Positions 28,470-38,283 of a stretch of 49,320 nt of DNA are shown here, piece after piece. Both the position numbers and the translations under genes were made by a program. This stretch comes from Dunaliella salina (lineage: Eukaryota > Chlorophyta > Chlorophyceae > Chlamydomonadales > Dunaliellaceae): the NCBI GenBank assembly GCA_002284615.2, contig MU070281.1, positions 1 through 49,320 on the forward strand, in the 5' to 3' direction. Within the stretch, counting starts at the first letter, position 1; the number at the start of each line of letters is the position of its first letter. A model generated the notes under the pieces. That model saw nothing but the letters and a program-made list of their open reading frames with translations. It had not been told where the DNA came from and made no database searches.

Positions 28470-29085
28470 ATCCACCTGAACCTGACACTATCCCCTACCT
28501 GCAGGGTGGAAAAATACCCACCTACCTCTTAGCCGCACGAAAGCCATTGTTCAAGCTTTCAAATACCGCAACCTTAGAGTCTGTGTCTGGACATCTGGTC
28601 GGGTTCATGTAAACTCGTAAACACACTGGCGCAAGCTTGACTTGATATATTCTATGGTATTCTACAACAGAAAGACTCTGTTCCACCCACATTTGACAGT
28701 ATCTTCAGCAGCGCCAGCCTACTAAAAGAACCCCCGAGTTAACAAGACTTGTTCAACAAGACTTGTTCAAAGAGGATGAATACATTCTGGCTTGCCTTTT
28801 TGTAGGGAGATATTCCCTCCTCTACCATTCCTCTTAGTCTTTAAAGTAGGAGTTTCTTATGTCAGGCGTCCAACTTTCTCACAAGGCCTCTACAACAAAC
28901 AACACATTTCATCTTTTGGGTTTATTTTTTCTTCCCTGTCCTTTTTTACTTTGCTTGCTGTGATTGGCTAAACGCCTTTTTTTTTGCTTGCTGCATTGCT
29001 AAAACTAAAATCCCTCTTTTTTGCTCAAACCTTTGCCAATCTGTTCTATTTTCATGTCTAATTTCCACTCTAAACTTACAGCCCA
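28470..29085. other. No gene recognised
   Basis: AT-rich with long T runs; a local duplication AACAAGACTTGTTCA occurs twice at about 28741-28770. Nothing else definite. Confidence 0.35.
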
Positions 29086-29125
29086 GCAGTCAGACGTTTT
29101 GACTGAGTGGCTTCTGCTTGTAAAC
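29085..29125 (+). mobile_element. Possible LINE 3' hairpin remnant
   Basis: CCCAGCAGTCAGACG, TTTTGACTGAGTGGC, then TTCTGCTTGTAAAC resembles the LINE hairpin and tail. It overlaps the 3' end of the minus-strand RNase H element, so it may be a tiny insertion or a shared ancestral end. No target duplication identified. Confidence 0.4.
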
Positions 29126-29249
29126 ATTGTATGGCATGTTTGCCATTGGAAAGGGTATCTGTTCGATATTTGAGGACATTGGTTGGCTCTTTTAGGACAT
29201 CTCATTGGACATCTTGAGCAGGTTCTGCCAATTTTGGTAGCTACATGTG

Positions 29250-31777
29250 CTGAGGTTTGCTGTGCCAATTTGTGTTCTTTATGCATTGCTTGTTTGTCCT
29301 GGAGGGTTGAAAGGCCAATATTCTGTATGAGATCTAGATGTTGTAACAGGTGCAGCAAGCCAATAGAGATGAGAGGAAGGATTTCCTTCCTGGTTGAGTG
29401 AGGTGTCAGCTTCATCAGGCAACACAGCTGCTTGATGAGCAAAGGCATCTGCGCCTTCGTTACCAAGGGTACCACTGTGTGATTTTATCTTATAGAAGTG
29501 GACAGGCCCTTCTGAAGCATGAATGCAGGTTATGACCTCTTTGCGTAGTGGTGTATGTAAGTGCGTAGCCGTTCCATGGGTTTGAGGATCTGGTTTCTAG
29601 CATCTGAAAAACTGCAAGTTGCAATTGAAGTGTGCCCTTGCTGTGAAGCTACCAAAATTGCAGCGAGCTCTGATCTGTTAATTGTGTAAGTGGGACCATG
29701 GCCTGGTTGCTTCAAAACAGAGGGGAGCATTTTGATTTTCTGCAACCTGTTGACTGCTGTGGTACCACTCCCCTACCTCCATCTCGGAGTGTCTAAAGAG
29801 AATGTGGTGTTGGGCCCATTCAATAAAATTGTTTCCGAGCTTGCGGCCGCTTCTACAATAGTGCACTTCTTCATAGGGTCTTTCTTTCAGATATTGCACT
29901 CAGCCAAGTCAACCCATCTTGTAGGACATCACACTTACTTCTTGGAACCAATGGACTTTATCACGCCACAACGTTTCAACATCTTATTCGCTCTGGTCAC
30001 CCTCTAAATTTAAGCCTGCTGGTCATAGATCTCAGGGCACGGCATCTTTCTTTCTGGCGTCAATCCTCCTTTTCGGATTTTAACCACGAGGTTGCAACAG
30101 CAAAAAGTATACTTACCATCACTGGTGTGCTCTTCCTCTTAAAAACCCTCATGTTACCTTTTCTCCTCTTACCCTACCCAAATACTTTTATCTTGATCTA
30201 CCAAAACATGTCATTCGTAGCGTCGCTCGATTTCATTTACAAGTTCATAATCTGAAGGCTGAACAATCATACTGGAATACCGACAATAGTCCGACTTGCC
30301 ACCTTTGTAATCCTTGGGATGCCGTTCAAGATGAACAGCATGTCATTTTCAAATGTACACGTCCGGAAGTTTGCAACCTTAGGCTGAAATATGCTTCCCT
30401 CTTCTCAGGACCTCCCTTTTCCATTTCATCTCTTGCTTTTTGTGCTGCTCCGTATCTGCCTGCATTTCACCATGTTACTTCTCATGACATGTCTCATTTT
30501 TAAACCAAAACAATAATACACTTTATCCTTTCCTCCATGAATTCCTCTTTTTTTTTTTATGATCAGGCTAGCAGCCAGTCGTTTTGACTGGAGGTCTTAT
30601 AACCTTGTTACCTTGTAACCTTGTACCACTCCCTACGCAAATTTCTTGCTTTAAATCCTTGAGCCATTTTGGGTTATTATGAAAGAGCTTCTTTCCCTCA
30701 TTGTTCCAAATGGAAACGAGCTGCATGTGTCTCGTATTTTTTTTTCAGGAGGGGCGAGAGGAAGAAGGTAGGTTTGGGGTTGTTGGAACATTTAGGCCCA
30801 TAGTTTCTGCTCCCTTGTCTTGGACAGGGAGTTGAGTGGAGATGTGCAGACCAGCTTGTCTGGCCACACTGTATGCTTGAAGTAGAATTTGTAGGCGGTG
30901 AGGGGTGACAATGCCTGCACATTTCCCTTGGTGTCATAAATGCATGCAGCTTGAGTAATAAATTCAAGAGGAATTTTTGGGTGTTTATATTTTTTGTTGG
31001 ATGCTGGTAACGTCAGTTCCACGTTTCGTAGCTAGATTTCACACCAATTTGTTGGTATGGGGATAAGTAGCTTCCAGGTTGCGAATGGGATGGCCTTGGG
31101 TTGTGATCCAGTTCCTGTTGAGATGCTCTGTGGTTTCCTGGAGACCTTTGCGAATGAGGTTGTCCATAGTGACGTCGGCAGCTGGTGAGTTTTGTTGTGG
31201 AGATGGCTGTTTGTATGGGACTTTTCTTGTAGTTGTGGACATGCTCTTTGAAATCCGGAAGTTTAAGAAGCATAGAAATTGGTTCCCAAGTGGGCTGCCA
31301 GGTGACTTTGACCATTTCTGTTTCTTCTGCTGTCCTGGTACGCTGTCTTTTTTGAGAATTTCTAAGGTGAGTGCACGAAGGGCAGTCCCAGTATTATGTA
31401 CGCTGGCATGTATCACATTGGGGCATATCAGTGAAGATATATTCTTCGTTTTCTATGCCGGTGGGAGTTCAGTAGACTTGGCAGATGTCATCCCCTATTT
31501 GGCTTCTGGGGAAGGGCTCAAGGTGAGCTACCTTGAGGCCTGTTCTTTGTAGAATTGGCGAAGCCCACTTTTCAATTATCATTGGTTCCCAATTAACTAG
31601 GTTGATTGATTGTAAGTGTGCAGGTGAGTTACGTCTCTTTTCTGCTGAGCATTTGTCAGTTGAGAATGGCTTGGATATCAAATTCATACTTGAAAATGGT
31701 GTGTATGGCACTAGGACCTTGAAGTTCTGCATGCCGCAACAAGAGAGCAAGATTATAGCCACAAGACCAGAGATCAA
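29250..31777 (-). mobile_element. Degenerate retroelement with zinc, chromo-like and RNase H pieces
   Basis: Minus-strand pieces in order: VNWEPMIIEKWASPILQRTG (about 31600); CDTCQRT-stop-YWDCPSC (C-x2-C ... C-x2-C) leading to TWQPTWEPISMLLKLPDFKE (chromodomain-like, about 31300); FITQAACIYDTKGNVQAL (30900); WNNEGKKLFHNNPKWLKDLK (30690); then, beyond the inserted LINE, PGHGPTYTINRSELAAILVA (29690) and VHFYKIKSHSGTLGNEGADA (29480), clear RNase H1 blocks with Glu and the last Asp. The IATDS box reads IATCS. Several frameshifts and no recognisable reverse transcriptase. The chromo-like plus RNase H combination is unlike the other LINEs here. Confidence 0.6.
29777..30622 (+). mobile_element. 5'-truncated LINE (copy 3) inside the RNase H element
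   Basis: It matches LINE copy 2 from about 8620 to its 3' end, with scattered indels and no open frame of useful length. GCCAGTCGTTTTGACTGG hairpin and ACCTTGTAACC tail at 30570-30620. A 14-15 bp duplication, GTACCACTCCC(C)TAC, flanks it (29762-29776 and 30623-30636). Removal rejoins the minus-strand RNase H coding region (KQEIC to AVNRLQKIK). Confidence 0.82.
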
Positions 31778-32350
31778 CTACACTACTTGCGAGCAAGAGC
31801 TCTTAGTGGTACATGCCCTCAAAATTTGCGTTGCTACCTTGAGGGGCCACACATTACTGGTCACTGACCATAACCCTTTGGTGCACTTACCATCTCAGCC
31901 AAACTCGTCCGGAAGGCAAGTCAGATGGTTCAATCCTAACAAAGGTTTCATTTTGACTGGGCCTACAAATCTGGAGCAGGCAATTCACCTGCCGATTTCC
32001 TCAGCCGCAAACCAGTTCACGGAGTTAGCCCTTCTGCTGCTGCCATACAGATAATGCTCACAAGAAGCAAATCCAAAACTCAATGCGCTACTCCAGCACC
32101 ACCTCCGACCAAAGAAGGTGTGCCTTGTTGCTTTCCTGGACCTTGTGGATTCCCCATTACCTGAGAGCCCAGGTTCTTCAAGGGGGGAGGGAGGGGGAGG
32201 GGAGGGGATTCCTTACTCTTTACTGAGGATCATCCGCGGTTTCAAGATGAGCGGCACACTGCACGCTAGATCTTACAGGATAATTTTTGGTGAACACAAG
32301 CTGATCAAGTCCACGTGCCTAATCACCAAGTCCTCAGACGATCCATAATC
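31755..32350 (+). pseudogene. Gypsy fragment: RNase H to integrase N-terminus
   Basis: EINYTTCEQELL.VVHALKI and LLVTDHNPLVHLPSQPN match the RNase H of the gypsy at 12670-12800. A G-rich run (32180-32205) corresponds to the 13097 poly-G region, and 32240-32345 corresponds to the stretch before the integrase zinc finger. Frames shift repeatedly. A second, older copy of the same family. Confidence 0.75.
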
Positions 32351-32525
32351 TTTGTGGAAGATGGAGGAACCTTCGTCTTACCAATCACATTTGACGATCT
32401 GGAAAAATATAGCCTATCGTTACATTCCCCCCTGCCTTACTCTGGACGTCCCGGCCAGATTCTGGTTCTAGGGGAGTCCTTGTATCCTTGCCCAGAGGAT
32501 GCGCCTTGCCTAGCCTGCCTTCGTT

Positions 32526-32632
32526 AAGTGTCCCTACCAGGAATTGAACTGTGACGCGCACAGACGCTTTGCGTGCTGCACAAAGCTACTAAACTACCTG
32601 GAGCCCTAGCCTCGCTACCAATTGAGAAAAGA
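32526..32632 (-). repeat. tRNA-like segment, possible SINE head
   Basis: The minus strand has CTCAATTGGTAGCGAGG and GGTAGTTTAGTAGC (A-box-like) and CAGTTCAATTCC (B-box-like), with T-arm-like pairing CAG...CTG. The A-box to B-box spacing is longer than in a plain tRNA, and a full acceptor stem is not obvious. A tRNA pseudogene or a tRNA-derived SINE head are both possible. Confidence 0.4.
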
Positions 32633-32686
32633 AGGAACCTCCGCCTTGCCTGCCTCACTGGAGGATCTGGGGATATATAATATATT
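32624..32686 (+). repeat. 60-bp dispersed repeat, copy 1
   Basis: GAACCTCCGCCTTGCCTGCC followed by TCACT and GATCTGGGGATATATA; repeated at 39119-39178 with few differences. It directly adjoins the tRNA-like segment, as a SINE body would. Confidence 0.7.
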
Positions 32687-32949
32687 GTTACAATCTTTGA
32701 GATGCTCGATTCAAGTTTGTATGAACATGGCAGTGTTGTAGATAACATAATTCAGGAATAAAAAGTTCTTGGTATTAACTCAGACGGAGGACATTCTGCA
32801 GCTCTCAACGAGCTGAGCATGCCTAAGCAATACTGTTAAACAATACTATTAAACTATACTATTAAACAATACTAATAAACAATAGTATTGTTGCACCAAA
32901 AAAATGGAACTTGCAGCTGCTGCTGGTAAAGGTGCTCCTATTGCTGCTA

Positions 32950-33091
32950 TTGCAATTCCCGGTGCCCCTGTTGCAGCTGTGTTTCCAGCTGTGCTGCTCT
33001 GTGCTGCAAAGCCTTCCCTCTCACATTCATCTCATCCTGCTTGTCTACCTGTGCCTGCATCTTCTGCAGCTGTGTTTGCAGCTGGTGTGCT
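32950..33091 (-). CDS. Candidate coiled-coil exon
   Basis: After an acceptor (CTGCATACAG) the minus strand reads HQLQTQLQKMQAQVDKQDE then LQHRAAQLETQLQQGHRELQ, a strong Gln-rich coiled-coil pattern, ending at TAG (32947-32949). A single exon of an unidentified gene. The opposite strand has a long but hydrophobic low-complexity frame that I think is its shadow. Confidence 0.35.
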
Positions 33092-33307
33092 CTGTATGCA
33101 GAGATGGGCGCATGCAGCCAACTCCTATTCCCATAACAGTGGATGAGGAGGATGTAATGACCATATTTGAGACACACCGAGTGCTGTGCATAGAAAACTT
33201 GCTCGAGCAGATATGCATGCTCACACTTCATGGTAGCCTAAAGTCAGCTATCCTTTGCATGTTGATGAGGCCTAATCCATGCCAATACACATTGTGCAAT
33301 GAAAAAG

Positions 33308-33351
33308 GTTGCACACACACACANACACACACACACACACACACACACGCA
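33308..33351. repeat. (CA)n microsatellite
   Basis: About twenty CA units, one N. Confidence 0.97.
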
Positions 33352-33918
33352 AGTAACTAAAATTTGTAGTATAAATACTAAAGTGCATGCCCTTGGCAGT
33401 TTGCATTTGAGATGAGATAGGAGACCTATGAATGTTGTTGCACCTGTTATTGAGGAAAGTAAGACCAATTAAGCCTTTGTTTGCAGCGAGTGTTTATGCA
33501 GCTGCATGCAGATATGGACTTTAAATTTGCTTGCTGGAGATGGATGAGACACAAGGCACCAGTCCAGCCTGTGCCATTCAGCTTAGAATGTTTTTGAGTC
33601 AGGTTGTGATGAAGGTTGATTAGGGTTAGAAATGCCAGCCCGTCCAAGCTGACAACACAGTCCAAGTCAGCCAGTCAGCAGTATAAAGAGACACTTACCA
33701 TTTGCTAAACAAACGAGATTCAATTACCCTGCTTGAATTTTGATAAATGTTGTGTGCTGAGAAACAATACAAATGTGCTGACGGTGACACGCGCGTGACA
33801 TAAAAAAATACTCTGTGCAGAACTGCGGAAACTGGGTTTGCTCTTGTGCATATGGACAGTGTGCTACCAGATCCCAATGTGTGGATGATTTTGAAGATAT
33901 GGCCCTGATATAAGTTGA
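33352..33918. other. No gene recognised
   Basis: Short frames only; nothing definite on either strand. Confidence 0.35.
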
Positions 33919-33964
33919 TATTTTCTCACCCTAGAAGCATACTTGTTTCTAGGGTGAGAAAATA
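33919..33964. repeat. Perfect 18-bp inverted repeat (hairpin)
   Basis: TATTTTCTCACCCTAGAA, a ten-base loop, and its exact complement TTCTAGGGTGAGAAAATA. It stands alone in noncoding DNA. Length and loop would suit a small-RNA foldback or a tiny mobile-element relic. Confidence 0.85.
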
Positions 33965-34244
33965 ATGGGGTACCAATCTTGTGGGTGGTACGTGCTATTT
34001 TGGTGTTTCCTGGACAATAGCTGTCTCTTTGTGATCTTGTGAGGAACTTAACCGCCTCTCTCTGCCTCCTTTCGCCTCAGTCAGCAGTACTGCAAGGCTC
34101 TGGTGATTTCAGCTTGTTCTGTCATTACATCCGTAAGCTGCCAAACCTGGATTAAAAGAACTAACTTCAGTATTGCCAGCCTGCGCCACGCACACCACAG
34201 CAGCAGCGGACATTTATTGGCATTGTCTTCATTTACAAACCAGG

Positions 34245-34415
34245 TTATTACAGAGGAATAGTTTACAGTTGAGAGAATCCTTAGTCGAGGTATTGAAGCC
34301 ACCATCAGAGAAGAAAACAATGTATTCTCCAACCAAACCCAAGCTGCATCGCCAATCCCTTCTAAATTGGTTAAACTAAGGCGATGAGCACAACAGCTGG
34401 GAGCTGCGAAAAAAA
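34245..34415 (+). pseudogene. Gypsy chromodomain remnant
   Basis: Aligned at the DNA level with 14458-14610 of the full gypsy: TTTACAGTTGAGAGAATCCT, ATTGAAGCCACCATCA, and GGCGATGAGCACAACAGCTGGGA at the chromodomain. The frame is broken. Possibly the 3' part of the same old copy as 31755-32350. Confidence 0.65.
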
Positions 34416-34672
34416 AGGGGGTGCAACTGTTCACAGTTCTACACAGTTTTTACATCGACACTAGAGATGCAGGCAGCTTTGCTAGTTGCTGCTCTTGTGA
34501 AAGTACAGGGGAAGGATGACCAATCCATCTGGTTGAGGTTTTTGCGCTCATCATGAGCTCAGCTGGTAATGCAGTAGAGTAATAATGCAGCTGGAAGTGG
34601 GTCAACAACTTGGGCAAAATCTGGACTTGAAGCAATTACCACAAGTGCAATCACCACAGGCTCTGCCAAAAT

Positions 34673-34767
34673 TTTTGCAACCCTACTAGTTTTAAATGAG
34701 TAGGCTAGCAGTCAAACGTTTGGACTGAAGGCTTTTTCACTACAAACAATGTAAACCCTGCAAAGCT
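34673..34767 (+). mobile_element. 95-bp LINE 3' end with 19-bp target duplication
   Basis: It contains only GAGTAGGCTAGCAGTCAAACG, TTTGGACTGAAGGC, a short T run and a GTAAACCC tail. A perfect 19-bp repeat, CCACAGGCTCTGCCAAAAT, flanks it (34654-34672 and 34768-34786). This is an extremely 5'-truncated insertion: just the hairpin and tail. It lies a few bases downstream of the sulfotransferase stop codon. Confidence 0.85.
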
Positions 34768-34799
34768 CCACAGGCTCTGCCAAAATGGGAAATGCAGGT

Positions 34800-35690
34800 T
34801 TAAATGAGTTGCACGCCTTGGCACAGAAGATCGCGTTTCTGATGGAAGTGGTACAGATCAAGGTCATTTGCTAACTTTTGCTTAAGAATGGGAAGAAGTT
34901 GAGGTGGAACCAAGAAATGATCTCCGCTATACTTCCTTAAATGGTCAATCGACAAGCCCGGAAGCAAAGTTTTCAAATGCCATTGAGAGCAGGACTTGGT
35001 AACATCAATAGTCGTTATGAATGACAGAGCAACTTTTGAAGTCTGAACATCACTCTGAGTTCCTGTCAAATGCTGGACATACACATTACTCACTTGTTGG
35101 CTGAAGACTGACAGCCAGTATTCGCAGTTCGGGGTTCTTGTCTGGTGCAAGCCTAGAAGCAAATTCGATAATAGAGTTGTGCTACTGGTGTTGCAAATTT
35201 CACTCAATCTGAAAAAAACAAAAAGGGAAGCAATACGCTCGATCGGATGCCGGATCAGAAAGACGTGCCTGTATGTCAAAAACGTTGCACTCCCGGGTTG
35301 CAAAAATGCTGGCAATGGGTAAGTGGCGAACTGCGTTCTTGCTTCCCAGCTTGGCTCGTAAAAAACGAAAGATCTTCGCAGGCAAGATTCAAGAACACCT
35401 GCAAAAGCTGGTATGTTAATTTCGCTGTACAATTTACCTGTACAGTTGTGGAGCATTACTTGTTCTTTCTTCCCGATTTTACAGTTTCGACCTGTATCCA
35501 TTTTACCGTTAAATTCTTCGCTGTAGATACTTGAATATTGTGCCATGGCCTGGCATAAGGAAGTCCCCCCAGTCTTCATTGGGTGCCAAACAAATAGTGG
35601 ACGGCTATCAGCTAGCAGAGCGTAACAGTGCATAGCACAAGCGGCAAGTGCAAACCAAGCAAGCTGCATCTTGAAGTCGCCACTCGGCAT
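34800..35690 (-). CDS. Sulfotransferase-like protein (intact, single exon)
   Basis: 296 residues from ATG 35690 to TAA 34800. It would transfer sulfate from PAPS to a carbohydrate or protein in the secretory pathway. A hydrophobic N-terminus (MQLAWFALAACAMHCYALL) suggests a signal peptide or membrane anchor; the Met at residue 8 is an alternative start. The PAPS 5'-phosphosulfate loop is FVWHPMKTGGTSLCQ and the 3'-phosphate motif is VFLIRHPIERIASLF, the usual spacing for carbohydrate or tyrosylprotein-type sulfotransferases. C-terminal part: PGLSIDHLRKYSG. No frame damage or introns. The 3' flank holds the 95-bp LINE tail. The promoter is presumably in 35700-36100, with no clear TATA box. The exact substrate cannot be told. 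Confidence 0.8.
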   Translation of the reverse strand: MPSGDFKMQLAWFALAACAMHCYALLADSRPLFVWHPMKTGGTSLCQAMAQYSSIYSEEFNGKMDTGRNCKIGKKEQVMLHNCTGKLYSEINIPAFAGVLESCLRRSFVFYEPSWEARTQFATYPLPAFLQPGSATFLTYRHVFLIRHPIERIASLFVFFRLSEICNTSSTTLLSNLLLGLHQTRTPNCEYWLSVFSQQVSNVYVQHLTGTQSDVQTSKVALSFITTIDVTKSCSQWHLKTLLPGLSIDHLRKYSGDHFLVPPQLLPILKQKLANDLDLYHFHQKRDLLCQGVQLI

Positions 35691-35699
35691 GGCTGAGGC

Positions 35700-36146
35700 C
35701 TGTTGCAGATGTATTCGATGGGTGACTTTTAATAAGTTTTTTACTCGATGGTCATGAAACCCTCCCGAAACAAAAGGGAGGAACAGGGAGCTGGTAGAAA
35801 CCTAATCAATTGTATATGGACAGTGCACTCACATTTCATGGCCACCAGGATTTGGAAGGCTAATTGCATAAGAAGCCTGCAGCCATGCAATAATTTTTTT
35901 TCGTCGCCCAGATAGGACATTAACAAACAGAGCCCTTCCATATTTTGCACTTAAATTGTTGCATGAGCTGTTTTTGGAGTAGCATGCAGGCCCTGCCATT
36001 ACAGGAAGGCTTGGTAGAAAGGCACCCTCAGATCAGCTCAATTACAGCTCCTGCTCCATCACCTCAATTACAGCTCCTGCTCCTGTGGCATGAGCCCACA
36101 TATGTGTGCCTTTCCATCCCCTGGTGCCATTTTGCACCATACTCAC
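35700..36146. other. Sulfotransferase upstream region and intron of the GR remnant
   Basis: No coding frame of note. A small duplication, CAGCTCCTGCTCC/TCAATTACAGCTCCTGCTCC, occurs at 36040-36085. It includes the minus-strand sequence after the donor of the glutathione reductase exon, in which I could not find the next exon. Confidence 0.35.
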
Positions 36147-36236
36147 TTCATGGGCCTGAACTTGGACACGTACACATCCATGTCGCCAGATAGCTTCTGG
36201 ATGGCCTCCTCCTCTGAGTACCCAACTGTAGTTATG
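36147..36236 (-). pseudogene. Orphan glutathione reductase exon
   Basis: The minus strand reads ITTVGYSEEEAIQKLSG then DMDVYVSKFRPMK and ends at a perfect donor (ATGAA then GTGAGT, 36147/36146). This matches the start of the C-terminal dimerisation domain of plant-type glutathione reductase (TVGLSEEEA ... FNPMKNTISG), an NADPH-dependent flavoenzyme that reduces glutathione disulfide. Its 5' side is cut at about 36237 by LINE copy 4. No other exon of the enzyme is visible in the window, so this is a fragment. Confidence 0.65.
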
Positions 36237-37290
36237 CATGAACGGGACCTTCAAAATTCAACGCTTTGCTCAGGAACATGATCTCACCAATCGGCCACAT
36301 GTCCTCATTTGGTTACTTAAGACCTACTCTATTCCTGCGGGCATGTATGCCAGTCAGGTTTGGGCAACCCCTCTATTCAAGCAAGGTAAGGAAATGGACA
36401 ACCCCTTACGGCAAGCAAGGTAAGGAAATGGAATCTCGCTACCCTCAAAAGGTGGCTGGGTGTGAGAGATACAACTCCCTCCTGGTCTGTACTAAGGGAA
36501 TGTGGGCTGGAGCCTTTGCAATCCAATTGGTTTCGTGCAGCTATTCGCCTCTACAACTCTTTTCTACAATGCAATAGCCTTACTGTCAGGAAAATTCTGC
36601 AGGCGGACATCCGTTTATCTCCTTTATCCAGTGACTGCTGGTCTTCCCACATTTCCACTGCTATGGATGGCTTGGAACATGCTGATCAATTCAAACATTA
36701 CATTTTGAATCATGAGCCAATTCATTTACGACAGTTTGTGGTAGACCTTAGATCCAGGCGGGTTCGCTATTGGACACAATTCTCCAGTCCCGGTCCCAGA
36801 CATCAAAACCGCAAACACCTTACTTATCATCAATGGTGTGCGTTGCCCATTCACCGCATTGTAGCTGCCCATGCCCCATATCAACTTCCCAAGTACTTCT
36901 TTTTTGACCTTCCCAAAGATGTCCTCCGAAATATAGCTCGTTTTAGACTCCGCGTCCATACTCTTCGTTATGAGACAGCTACTTGGGCGCAAGGCTCTTC
37001 CCCCCTTTGTGATTTGTGTCAGGCTGTAGATAGAATTCAAGATGAAGAACATGTCATTTTCCATTGCACTAACCCCGATGTTGTTGCTCTGCGTGGTAAA
37101 TATGCCTTTTTGTTCTCGAACAATGAGGCCCAGGGTATGCATCATTTTCTGAATCAGGACAACAATAACCTTTTCTATTTTCTTCATGAAATTGTCAATT
37201 TTTATGAGCAGGCTAGCAGTCGCAAGTGCTGACTGAAGGCCTTTTTCTCCTGTAAACCCTGTAAACCCTGTAAACCCTGTAAACCCTGAA
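36237..37290 (+). mobile_element. 5'-truncated LINE (copy 4), TGTAAACCC-tail subfamily
   Basis: It matches LINE copy 2 from about 8400 onward and copy 7 more closely. The 3' end is GGCTAGCAGTCGCAAGTGC, TGACTGAAGGCC, T run, and about four TGTAAACCC units (37251-37288). The 5' junction abuts the glutathione reductase exon. Target duplications not recognised. A 33-base tandem duplication (GCAAGGTAAGGAAATGGA at 36382 and 36415) shifts the frame. Confidence 0.8.
36462..37232 (+). pseudogene. LINE ORF2 C-terminus with zf-RVT (copy 4)
   Basis: About 256 residues: GVRDTTPSWSVLRECGLEPL (the first residues in shifted frame), LQADIRLSPLSSDCWSSHI, QLPKYFFFDLPKDVLR and the zinc finger CDLCQAVDRIQDEEHVIFHC, to TGA 37230-37232 inside the hairpin. 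No polymerase domain. Confidence 0.82.
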
Positions 37291-37409
37291 ACCATCCGTT
37301 GTCTTCATTTCATACTCCATTCATTGTTTTATAATTCTGAGCCTCCACATAAAGATTTTTTGCCACATCCTGTCTTTTTTGTTTTTTGGCCTCGCGCTTG
37401 GCTTTGCAG

Positions 37410-37820
37410 GGTTACAGGGTTACAGAAGAAAAGGCCTTCAGTCAAAACATGCGACTGCTAGCCTGCTCATAAAAGTTAACAATTCTGTGAAGAAAGAAGA
37501 AAAGTTCATTATTATTCCAATGTAAAAAGATACGGATATCTTGGGCCTCATTGTTAGAAAACAGAGAGGCATATTTACCACGTAATGAAACAACATGGGG
37601 GTTTGTGCAATGGAAAATGACATGCTTCTCACCTTGAATTCTATCCATTGCCTGGCACATATAACAATAGGGGGAAGAGCCCTGAGTCCAAGTAGCCATC
37701 TCAAATCGGAGAGTGTGGACGTGGAGTCTAAAACGAGCTACCTTCCTGAGAACCTCTTTGGGATGGTCAAGAAAGAAATATTTGGGTAGTTGATAGGGGG
37801 CATGGGCAGCGACAATTCGG
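37410..37820 (-). mobile_element. Short 5'-truncated LINE (copy 5)
   Basis: Minus strand: RRIVAAHAPYQLPKYFFLDH, zinc finger CYMCQAMDRIQGEKHVIFHC, stop TGA at about 37442, hairpin GCTAGCAGTCGCATG / TTTTGACTGAAGGCC and TGTAACCCTGTAACCC tail. An imperfect duplication, CGCGCTTGGCTTTGCAG / CGCGCATTTGGCTTTACAG (37393-37409 and 37821-37839), flanks it. It faces copy 4 tail to tail, 120 bases away. Confidence 0.78.
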
Positions 37821-37839
37821 CGCGCATTTGGCTTTACAG

Positions 37840-38283
37840 TCTTGATAGGCTTGCCAGCCGCGGAGTACCTTTGCTGATAAGTCTTGTGTTTCGTCCAGTT
37901 TTGCGCCTGCACTTCTCCCTTGAAAGGTTTTGTTGAAAGGTTTAAGGCAGTTTGCAAGGATGCCTAAATCCTGGTAATGGGCCCTTTTGACGTGTTTCCC
38001 TTCTGTCAAAGCTCCATGCAGGTTGTGCTTTGACTGATAGGTTCTCAGGATCTTCCTCATTAGCTACTTACTCTCTTCTCTCTGCAGTTTGCCAGAGGTC
38101 CGGCTCTCAGGCTGCCTGGTTGTTCTCTGTCTTGATGGACAGGTGCTCTGTCTCAAGGGACAGGTGCTTTCGTTTTACTAACTAGGCTTCCTCGGACTCT
38201 TTGGGTCCGGACTTCTTTCCTCTGCCCCAAAGGACAGGTCTAAACCTCTGAAGGCGTGGCCGTGCCTACACCAACAGTTGCTC
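37840..38283. other. Unassigned stretch before the LTR-like repeat
   Basis: No gene recognised. Small repeats CTGTCTTGATGGACAGGTGCT and CTGTCTCAAGGGACAGGTGC occur at 38126-38170. Confidence 0.35.

Noticed and set aside
32911..33360. Plus-strand Leu/Cys-rich frame of 149 codons
   Set aside because: It runs into the CA microsatellite and is opposite a Gln-rich coiled-coil frame with an acceptor; taken as a shadow.
37438..37704. Separate minus-strand frame overlapping LINE copy 5
   Set aside because: It is an out-of-frame reading of the same LINE; the copy 5 frame with the zinc finger explains it.
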